Source: Nemertoderma westbladi (taxonomy: Eukaryota; Xenacoelomorpha; Nemertodermatida; Nemertodermatidae). From it: a stretch of DNA of 41,267 bases. The position numbers and the translations under genes were made by a program. Below, piece after piece: positions 29,470-38,690 of this stretch; positions within the stretch are counted from its first letter, which is position 1, and each line of letters begins with the position of its first letter. The notes beneath the pieces were generated by a model. It ran no database searches and was not told the origin of the DNA. It saw only the letters and a program-made list of their open reading frames with translations. The stretch lies in contig JAUCBJ010007210.1 of NCBI GenBank assembly GCA_032718475.1, positions 1-41,267 of the forward strand. The letters are read 5' to 3'.

Positions 29470-31079
29470 GTAACACCCAGTAACAGTATATTGTGTAGCA
29501 CAATAAGTGCACCCAGTAACAGTATATTGGGTAGCACAATATTAAGTGCATCCAGTAACATTATATTAGGTAGCACAATATGAAGTGCACCCAGTAACAG
29601 TATATTGGGTAGCACAATATTAAGTGCACCCAGTAACAGTATATTGGGTAGCACAATATTAAGTGCATCCAGTAACATTATATTAGGTAGCACAATATGA
29701 AGTGCACCCAGTAACAGTATATTGGGTAGCACAATATTAAGTGCACCCAGTAACAGTATATTGGGTAGCACAATCTTATGTGCACCCAGTAACAGTATAT
29801 TGGGTAGCACAATATTAAGTGCACCCAGTAACAGTGTATTGGGCAGCACAATATTAAGTGCACCCAGTAACAGTATATTGGGTAGCACAATATTAAGTGC
29901 ACCCAGTAACAGTGTATTGGGCAGCACAATAAGTGTACCCAGTAACAGTATATTGGGTAGCACAATATTAAGTGCACCCAGTAACAGTATATTGGGTAGC
30001 ACAATATTAAGTGCACCCAGTAACAGTGTATTGGGCAGCACAATAAGTGTACCCAGTAACAGTATATTGGGTAGCACAATATTAAGTGCACCCAGTAACA
30101 GTATATTGGGTAGCACAATATTAAGTGCACCCAGTTATAGTATATTGGGTAGCACAATATTAAGTGCACCCAGTAACAGTATATTGGGTAGCACAATATT
30201 AAGTGCACCCAGTAACAGTGTATTGGGCAGCACAATAAGTGTACCCAGTAACAGTATATTGGGTAGCACAATATTAAGTGCACCCAGTAACAGTATATTG
30301 GGTAGCACAATATTAAGTGCTCCCAGTAACAGTATATTGGGTAGCACAATATTAAGTGCACCCAGTAACAGTATATTGGGTAGCACAATATTAAGTGCAC
30401 CAAGTAACAGTATATTGGGTAGCACAATAAGTGTACTCAGTAACAGTATATTGGGTAGCACAATAAGTGTACCCAGTAACAGTATATTGGGTAGCACAAT
30501 ATTAAGTGCACCCAATAACAGTATATTGGGTAGCACAATATTAAGTGCATCCAGTAACAGTATATTGGGTAGCACAATATTAAGTGCTCCCAGTAACAGT
30601 ATATTGGGTAGCACAATATTATGTGCACCCAGTACCAGTATATTGGGTAGCACAATATTAAGTGCACCCAGTAACAGTATTGGGTAGCACAATATTAAGT
30701 GCATCCAGTAACAGTATATTGGGTAGCACAATATTAAGTGCTCCCAGTAACAGTATATTGGGTAGCACAATATTAAGTGCACCCAGTAACAGTATATTGG
30801 GCAGCACAATATTAAGTGCACCCAGTAACAGTATATTGGGTAGCACAATATTAAGTGCTCCCAGTAACAGTATATTGGGCAGTACAATATTAAGTGCACC
30901 CAGTAACAGTATATTGGGTAGCACAATATTAAGTGCTCCCAGTAACAGTATATTGGGTAGCACAATATTAAGTACACCCAGTAACAGTATATTGGGTAGC
31001 ACAATATTAAGTGCACCCAGTAACAGTATATTGGGTAGCACAATATTAAGTGCTCCCAGTAACAGTATATTGGGTAGCA
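29470..31079. repeat. 39-bp minisatellite, about 41 copies
   Basis: The consensus unit reads GCACCCAGTAACAGTATATT then GGGTAGCACAATATTAAGT. Most copies are 39 bp and some are 36 bp. Each unit has a small internal hairpin, ACCCA with TGGGT. Higher-order structure is visible: a three-unit block with the variant GCATCCAGTAACATTATATT recurs with a 117-bp period (29548 and 29665), and a 36-bp variant with GTGTATTGGGCAGC recurs at 29912, 30026 and 30218. Both unit lengths are multiples of three, so long frames stay open on both strands. Those frames are consequences of the repeat, not genes. Confidence 0.95.
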
Positions 31080-31513
31080 TGGCCATGGACTTTTTGGTGC
31101 ATCTGTCACATAGGTTCTTACGTTTTAATTCACCTACTGTATTATTGAATGGCCAGTGGGGACAAGAGAGCTCTAAGTTGTAATAAAACCTGATAATTAT
31201 ACCCAAAAGGACTGGACAGTATTCATTTATTAAACACTGTTGATTTATTTAGGTTATTTTACAAATTTTACATAAAAAATGCAGGTAATGTTATTATTTC
31301 AATTTATCTTTAGCTAGAAATACATCTGGATATCCTGGCAAAACCGAAAAAAAGGTTCACCCCAAAAGAAGAGAAAAGCCACGACATTAGAGTTGTCACT
31401 GCAGGGATCCATAGAAAACAAGAAATTCCAAGTATGGAACAGCAAAATGAGGTAGGCATAACCATTGAATAATAAATATTAAGTTTAATTAATTAATTAG
31501 CTTAATTAAGCTG
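31080..31513 (+). other. Spacer with one possible exon-like segment (31314-31451)
   Basis: Mostly AT-rich. At 31314-31451 a 46-codon open stretch is bounded by a pyrimidine-rich TATCTTTAG on the left and GAG-GTAGGC on the right, like an internal exon. It encodes a Lys-rich peptide containing LDILAKPKKRFTPKEEK. A weak resemblance to LAxPK motifs of testis-expressed THEG-type repeat proteins is only an impression. It may equally be part of the LINE-like sequence that follows. Confidence 0.25.
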
Positions 31514-32660
31514 TTGGAAGATAACAGCAGAATTTTGGGTCGCAGACACCAAAATCTGCACAATGGACAGTTTGACTCCACTCATCAAAAGTTCTACAAC
31601 AGATCTCAGTACTTCAATTGCATACCTCAGACACAATCAAGATATATCTTCAAACCTGCACAAACTAAGGGAAAAGGGGATTCTGGATCTGGATATATGA
31701 ACACCCTATATATCACTGGCATTCCTCGAAAACACACTGAGGATGAAATTATGCTATACTTGAAAGAGAGGGGCATTCAGGTCACTCAAATTACAACCAG
31801 AGTATATCACTTTACCAAGAGCATGATAATCACCAAATAATGATGAGGAATGTTCAATGTTCATTTCTATTCGACAACACCTACTGGCCTTCTGGAGTCC
31901 ATTGTAGAAAATGGATAGTATATGGAAATGATACATCTGGTAACAAAGGTGGTGGAAGGTCCTTGAGGCCAAAACTAAAGTATTGTCTTTAACCCAAATA
32001 ACAAAAGGATTTGGAGTAAAAATTGGAAGATAGGAATAGGAAGTGGAATCGGGATGCAGGGAAACTAGCCCATGCTGTAAATGCCTCAAATGACAATCAT
32101 GACCACAGTCAAATGGTCACCAAAGTTAGTGTGTCCTGCAATAACAATATGGTAAGGATTGCAATTCACAACTGCTGTGGCTTCCATACAAGCTCTGATT
32201 ATATTATCGATAACTTACTGCCGTCTTGTGATGTAATAGCTCTTCTAGAAATATGATTAGACAAAATAGAATATGATCAATTACTCTTAAAACTAAATAG
32301 TGACTTTCATTGTGAATACATTATTAGCGACCTCATGCTAAATCCTTGCGCAAAAGAGGAGCTGGTGGAACAGCTATATTCATCAGGAAATCATCATTCA
32401 TAAATACCAGCCGAGTTGAATGTGGTGATAACTCAGTTGGAGTAATTGCCAATGCACTTATTGGGGGTGATTACCATTATATGTTCATTTCAAGCTATGC
32501 ACCAGATTCCAGTAAGGTCGCTATTGAATACGATCGGTATATTGGCTTCATGGACGGCCTATTAAATATGTACCCTGAAAACATACCTATCATCATGGCT
32601 GACTTCAATGCTGACTTAAGAAACCTGCAAGGAAACAGACTCAACCGAATATATCATACA
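31514..32660 (+). pseudogene. Decayed LINE fragment, ORF1 end and endonuclease start
   Basis: 31514-31840 encodes NTLYITGIPRKHTEDEIMLY and IQVTQITTRVYHFTK, resembling the RNA-binding part of LINE ORF1 proteins. After several stops and shifts, 32150-32260 reads VRIAIHNCCGFHTSSDYIID and CDVIALLEI. 32346-32640 reads GGTAIFIRKS, ISSYAP and IPIIMADFNADL, motifs of an apurinic-type endonuclease. The fragment breaks off where the minus-strand element begins. Too many lesions remain for function. Confidence 0.65.
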
Positions 32661-33622
32661 TTACTACTACTACTAGGTCGAGCGAACTCGGACATTGGAA
32701 ATGAGATCCTTCTATGCTTCCTGATTCTCCATAGTTGTTGCAATTTTGATTCTCCCAAGTTCAGTATCCCTTTCAAGTTGATCTATATATGTTATGGCTG
32801 GTCATCCAACACTACACTTTCCATGAGTTGGTTGCCAGAAAAGTAGATCTGGTATGACCTCGTCTTTACTTCGCCAGCAGTGCCCACTGAATCTTAATCT
32901 GCGTTCACGAAGGATGGTTGATACAGCTGGTATTGTACCATAAAGCTCTGCGATTGTCATGTGTTGTCTCCAGCTGATGTTTAGGGATGCCCTTAGTAGT
33001 TTTGTGTAGCAACGATCAATTCGTTGTTCAAGTGATTTAGTCAGTGTCCAGGTCTCACCCCCGTATAAAAATACATTTTCCACTGTTGCTCAAAAGAACT
33101 TAGTCTTCAGGTGCCTGGAGAGATCTGATATCCAGATGGTATCCATTTTTGATAGATCTACCCAAGCATTTGCTTTCTTATCTTCTATGTCCTTTTTGCT
33201 ACTCTCTATCCATGATCCAAGGTACTGGAAGTCGTCGACCTTCCTTAGTTGATTATTATCAATGGTTGTCATGTTTCCATCAACACTAAAAGTCATGAAT
33301 TTGGTCTTGTTAGCATTTATATGCAATCCAACCTCCTTAGCAGCCCTCTCCACTTTGTTTAGTAGAAGCTGTGCATCTGGTAGCGTATTAGAGAGCATGG
33401 TGATGTCATCCGCAAAGTCGGTGTCTGTGACTGTAGTTACTGTATATCTACTACTTCTGCGTTCTTGAAGTGTGATTCCCAGATCTTCACCTTTTGTGGC
33501 CGTCCTCATTGCATAATCCAGTACAATTACAAATAGTAATGGTGCTAATGTGTCACCTTGCAGTAAACCAGCCAGGATTGAGAAAAACTTACAGTTTCAC
33601 CATATGGTGAGTGTATCTGTGC
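32660..33622 (-). pseudogene. RTE-like LINE fragment: RT palm to C-terminus
   Basis: Read on the minus strand from about 33622: LLQGDTLAPLLFVIVLDYAM, FADDITMLSNT and LHINANKTKFM, then FQYLGSWI and NVFLYGGETWTLTK. LRASLNISWRQHMTIAELYG and ERRLRFSGHCWRSKDE follow. One in-frame TGA lies at 33090-33092, and a frameshift lies near 33560. The coding part ends in a 3' tail, and (TAG)n on the minus strand forms the end near 32660, as in RTE-type elements that end in short tandem repeats. It is 5'-truncated and apparently inserted in the plus-strand LINE fragment. Confidence 0.7.
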
Positions 33623-33691
33623 TTCTGTGTCACAATATAACAATGAACTGAAACAATACCCTGAAAACATACCTATTATCATGGCTGACTT
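33623..33691 (+). pseudogene. Second short copy of the endonuclease segment
   Basis: Encodes YPENIPIIMADF, nearly identical to 32567-32610. It is cut by the start of the BEL-2 LTR at 33692. It may be the continuation of a duplicated LINE fragment. Confidence 0.55.
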
Positions 33692-34853
33692 TGTAAAAGC
33701 TTTTGCGTAATTAACCGGTTATTCTCCCGTAAAGTACTCTGTAGTTGGTTTACCAGGCATAAAAAGGCCGTGTCCTTACTGTACTGGTGTTTTAGAGGAC
33801 AGAAAAGTCATTTCTTCTGTATTTGTACTTTAGAGGACATAATCCGCAATCTCGTGACGCAATAAGCTAGATCCTCTTGAAAACAGTGTCGCTACCATGA
33901 CGATGGCTAACAGCTGATATTGCCACGTCGACATTTCTTTGTTTCTTTGTTCTCTCGTTGTTCGGTTGACCAATCAGAGCGTTTTTTGTCTCTGTGTTGG
34001 AGGTGGATACAGAAACTCAGCAGTTCAGTGTTATGTTTTTGCCCAGAGCCTAAGAACACCGGCTTTTGGCACCTCCGTGTTTCAGTCTTTAGTCTTACAT
34101 TAGTAGGCTTAATTATAGAACGTATATCTGTTATCTAACCATACCAATGCAAATCGAGTTAACATACCATATCTATCCATAAATTACTAATATTACTGCT
34201 TTTACTGTCGGTTATTCATTATATTTGTTGATGAAATATTATATCGGAATACTGATCAATAGTCAGACACCCCACCTTCTTGATATACTAAAGGTTAGAG
34301 AGACCGGTTACAGATAAACGATTGCGACCTATGTTAAGTGGTTTGAAGTGAATCTAATGCTATTTCATAGGCCCGACATAAATTGTATGTTGCTCTCTTT
34401 ATACGTGACTAAATTTAGTGAAGGTCGGCAGATTAGTGTGCAGTATTGTGCAGCATTGTGTATGATTGTAACTGATAACAAAGCATCTCCTAAAGAATGC
34501 GCCATATACGTGAATCTATAGCCTTTTCGTTGTGTCTAGTTTAAGTCATAACTCTGTTTACATATTTAGAGCGCCACGTCCTAAAGGAACTGTTAATATT
34601 TCCCGAAAGTGAATAATATTTGTCAGAGATTATATATTACGATCAGTCGAATAATACGGTAGGCTTACACCATCAATCATTAAGCTTCCGAATTCAGTCT
34701 CCCGGGTATATCCAGCGGGTGAATGATTGCGCATAGACTGGCTTCGGCTAATGTAGTGTATCAAATACTCGTCATAGGCTAAAGACTATATATCATCTAA
34801 AAGACATCCTAATTTGGCAGGTTAAACTGTCAAAGGTCTTAAAAGCGCAAACA
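33692..34853 (+). repeat. BEL-2 5' LTR, 1162 bp
   Basis: It starts TGTAAAAGC, where the flanking LINE-like sequence (with an older copy at 32577-32611) is interrupted. It ends GCAAACA, matching the end of repeat A at 857. The five bases before it, GACTT, are the expected target copy; the partner is outside the window. A 72-codon open frame at 33920-34138 is not supported. Confidence 0.75.
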
Positions 34854-35221
34854 ATAACAGATATACGGTTCTGATTGCGGTGTAGGCAATAAATACAGTT
34901 TAATATTGTTTTGGTAAAAACAATAACAGATATTGCTTCTAGATTGCGGTGTAAGCAATCTAGTCTAAAGTACCGATACCGGTCGAACGGTAACCTGTAC
35001 TGCTGTAACCAGTAGGCCTGACTGCCTGATCATCCGAACCGGTACTTACAGTACAGGTACAGCAGTATTATTCGATTTGATTATTATATACCGGTAGGTC
35101 TTAATAATTAATCGGGGACGCCTGGTTTTTATTGGGATTTTACTTAGGCCTATTTCTGTCAGTTTTATTTATTTGTAAGCCAGTATTGAGCAGAAGGCGT
35201 GTAAGCCTGCTCAGATTGTAC

Positions 35222-35796
35222 AGATAATTTGTAGGCTTGACTGTTGTCTAACTGTTGTTAAGTCTGAACGGATTGCAGTGTGTGTAGAGCATCTGTCCGA
35301 TGAAGTGCTAGTTAGGAAAGTAGGGGCTTCAAGTGCTGTGAGGTAAACCCCCTGTGAAAGAATAAGTCGTACTACTGGGTTAGAACGCATACTAACTAAT
35401 CATTTCGGAGTCTGCATATACTGTAGTGTATTTGGGCTTGATAGTAGTCTGCCATCGTTTGGTCTGTACTTTGTTTGTGTAGTCTGTACGGGTAGCGTAT
35501 AATTTTATTTAGATAATTTGTAGGCTGGATAGTTGTCTGGCTGTTGTTGGGTTTGAGGAAATTTCGGTGTGTGTAGAGCATCTGTCCGATAAAGTGCTAA
35601 GTTAGGAAAGTAGGGGCTTCAAGTGCTGTGAGGTAAACCCCCTGTGAAAGAATAAGTCGTACTACTGGGTTAGAACGCATACTAACTAATCATTTCGGAG
35701 TCTGCATATACCGTAGTTTGTTTAGGCTTGATAGTAGTCTGTCAGTATTTGGTCTGCATTTTGTTTGAGTAGTTTGTACGCGTAGCGTAATATTTA
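35222..35796 (+). repeat. Tandem duplication of a 289-bp unit in the BEL-2 leader
   Basis: AGATAATTTGTAGGCT starts both units, at 35222 and 35511. The central 150 bp are almost unchanged (TAGGAAAGTAGGGGCTTCAA and the following GAAAGAATAAGTCGTACTAC), while the ends differ at more positions. This could be a duplicated promoter or packaging segment; that is inference. Confidence 0.85.
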
Positions 35797-36756
35797 TTAT
35801 TCAGAGTTTATGCGATTATTCGCAACATTCATTCCCCAAGTTTGTTCCTACAGTAATTGTGTTTGTTATACATACCGTTATAGTTAAACTAACCCCGGTA
35901 CTACATCAGGGCTGCTCGGCGTAGGTAAAGACTGGAGATTTTGTGCTTTGGTCACTCCGGCAGATACCGTGGTTCTTTTAGCTGTTCAAGTATTTTTAAC
36001 TACTAATTATTTGTTGTACAAGTACTTGTACCTAATTTAGGGTTTAGTGTACAGTACTTTCCGAAGGTGATTAGTGTGTAGGCAATATATTTGTGTTGTA
36101 AAGTGGTTAATAGGCACGTTGGTTCTGGTAGACCGCGGTAATTAACTTCTGGGTAGGAACACTCCGTGATACATAACGTAGTACCTATAGCGATACGGTT
36201 ATAGGTCGTCAGGCGGTGGTATTTTCCTATCTGGACAACGCAGTGTATTTACTACTACTTATTATTTTCAAATACCGTAGTAACCTGTCCGTTGTAATAA
36301 CCAGATATTCTAACCCTTTGTTAGGCTGGTTAGTAGACTTCTTGTAAAATTACCCTAAAAATTCGTATTTGTGTATTTGTAATTAAAATTTTTGTGTTTA
36401 TTTAGAGATTGTAATCTCAACCCGAATTGTACGTAATTTGTAGTATTAAGTAACTTAGGTAAATTAGAATTATTTGTTTTAGTGTCTAACAAGTAGCACT
36501 CCACTGAGAGCGCACAGCTTATGTGTAGTGACTCCCCCAGAAATAATAACATTTATTTCAAACATTGACAAAACCCATTAAACGGGTATATATATATTAT
36601 AAATCAACTCAAACGATTTATAAATAGTAGGCCTACCATATAACAATTAGGTCTCAATATCAGTTGGACTACTGCTTAAATAACGGCGATAAAGTAAGTT
36701 AAAGTAACGAAGTAGCCCTTAAAATTCAGAAATTCAATTATTCTAAAATAATTGAT

Positions 36757-37006
36757 ATACCGGTATTTACAATAGGCTTATTATTTTTATTTTATAAATA
36801 TAGGCTGAAATCATACCGGTATTCTGTAATTAATTCTAGTTAATAATTATACTTATATTTATATATACTATAAGTGTAAACTACATACCGGTATCCACGA
36901 TAGGCCTATTATATATTTATATATATTTGTGCTAAAATTATATACCGGTATTCTGTAAAAACCTAGTCTGTAATAATACTTATATATACCATAAGCATAC
37001 CGGTAT
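36757..37006 (+). repeat. Five ATACCGGTAT palindromes in an ABAB tandem block
   Basis: ATACCGGTAT or close variants start at 36757, 36813, 36885, 36942 and 36997. Following sequences alternate between an ACAATAGGCTTATT-like type and a TCTGTAATTAATTC-like type, giving a duplicated dimer of about 130 bp. The block sits about 140 bp upstream of the gag ATG. Confidence 0.8.
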
Positions 37007-37141
37007 TCTAACATTATATATATATCACGCTACACTGAGTAGCAGTATCGGTAATTAATTACTAGGCTAGCAGTTAATGCTGAATTACTAGACTTGCTTA
37101 GACTGTAATATAGCAGTAGGCATTCAACTGTGCAAACAAAC

Positions 37142-38690
37142 ATGTCTGATACTAAGCAGAACCTGTCAGACAGTTTATTAGATGTAACAATCTGCGACTC
37201 AGATAAGGGTGTAGAACCGTCTACACCTAAGTTCAGTTCACCTCCCACTGTGAGGAAGGTCATCCCTCCAGTAGTAATAACAGAACCGAGGCTGGTCCAA
37301 CATCGTAGGTCTATCATAGGCACTCGAGCTCAGGTCAAGCGGGACCAAGAAGCAGCGGAACAGCAACAACCCGCGACCCAAGAACTTATTTCTCAGTGGC
37401 CCGACAGCTCCAGTAGTGAAGAAACTGTAGAGCTGACACCCGAGCGCGGAGCAAGGATGACGGATGCGGTTTATTCGGATCCCCTTCTCATCCTTCCTGC
37501 AGCCGTACTCACTAGGTTATTGATTGCGGTGGAAGAACACCAGATCGATTGGGCGAGAAGTAAGCGATCAACTAAAGATAGTTATGAGGGATACACAAGG
37601 GAAGAACTGAAGTCTATGGTCGAGTCGCAATGGAACTTCCCCGGACCCGGACTCCCGTTTGATTTATCAGAAGCTGCCTGGGAAGACATACACCGGATGG
37701 GAGTAGCCAAGGAAACCATCGATCCAGCTGTGTGGAAGAGGTCCGCAGCCGGATACGCACAGGGATTCTTCAGCTCTATGGAGCGAGTAAAAGAACAACT
37801 GTTTCAACAACCTCAAGGACCTCAAGAGCAGGGACAACTGCTTTATCAAGTTAGAGAAAGAATTCTGCGAATTAGGCTAATCTTAGCGGCCTTTGAGGAG
37901 GCTTCTAAAAGAAGACAAGGTTGAGGAGAAGGTTGGATGGACTTAACCCTAATAGTGAAGGAGCACAGCGTGTGCTTGACGCCATCGACGTGGATAGGTT
38001 AGCGGCGAACCAAGCTAAATTCGATGAACAACTCCGCATCGCTATAGACCAAGAAGAAAGGGTGAAGAAAAAACGCATAGAAGACAGAAAGAAAGCAGCA
38101 GTAGCAGCTGCATAAGCCGAAAGGAAAGCAGCCGAAGAGGAAAGTAAAGCAGCCGAAATGGAAAGAAAAGCGGCAGCGGCAGAGGCAGAAGCGAAAAGAA
38201 AAGCGGCAGCGGCAGAGGCAGAAGCGAAAAGAAAAGCAGCCGAAATGGAAAGAAAAGCGGCAATGGCAGCGGCAGAAGCGGAGCGGATAGCGGCTGAAGA
38301 GATCGCCCAATTAGAATTGGAAAATATTCAGGAGAATCAAGACTGCATAAATAAACAGTTAACAGCTAGTAATATGCAGATGATGAATCGATCTACTCCC
38401 AAAAGACAGGGATATACATCATCTGAGGAAGGCGATACCACCGATACTGAAGGCAAAGGAAATAGATCTCACCTAAGCAGACGTAAAAGAACATCCCACC
38501 GTCAGAAATTGCCTGATTTGCCTCCAGCTGTTAGAAGGCAACTAAATAACACCAACTTAGGTAGTACAGAACCCACAGACCAAATAATTACAATAGAGAG
38601 ACTCCCTACTATAGTAGATGAGCCTGAAATAATTAGGCCTGTTCCCGAAGCCACCCTTTCGGTGGTGAGACACCTGTACTCCCTGAATCT
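37142..38690 (+). pseudogene. BEL-2 gag N-terminal part with coiled coil, frameshifts and a TAA
   Basis: ATG 37142 (MSDTKQNLSDSLL) is preferred over the upstream GTG. The frame ends at TGA 37922. A shift near 37915 continues reading in the first frame (LDGLNPNSEGAQRVLDAID), which has an in-frame TAA at 38113-38115. It then resumes with repeated AAAAEAEAKRK and AAEMERK units, a long coiled coil (about 38116-38330). A last shift near 38660 leads into the capsid frame. The low-complexity helix parallels the Arg/Glu helix of BEL-1 gag. This copy would not make a continuous Gag unless the shifts are assembly errors or programmed. Confidence 0.7.

Larger units (their letters stand above)
34854..37141 (+). 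other. BEL-2 leader, 2.3 kb, no gene seen
   Basis: Noncoding, with two internal repeat systems described separately (35222-35796 and 36757-37006). ATAACAGATATACGG directly after the LTR is where a primer-binding site should be, and a related word, AACAATAACAGATAT, recurs near 34920. I could not assign a tRNA. Confidence 0.6.

Noticed and set aside
29470-31079. CRISPR-like array
   Set aside because: Units are contiguous with no unique spacers, in an animal genome context.
29385-31206. Long open frames on both strands across the satellite (up to about 320 codons)
   Set aside because: They consist only of translated 39-bp and 36-bp units, are open in several frames at once, and have no start or flanking coding context.
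38042-38310. Phe/Leu-rich minus-strand frames opposite the BEL-2 coiled coil
   Set aside because: Reverse complement of a GAA/GCA-rich helix always gives such hydrophobic frames.
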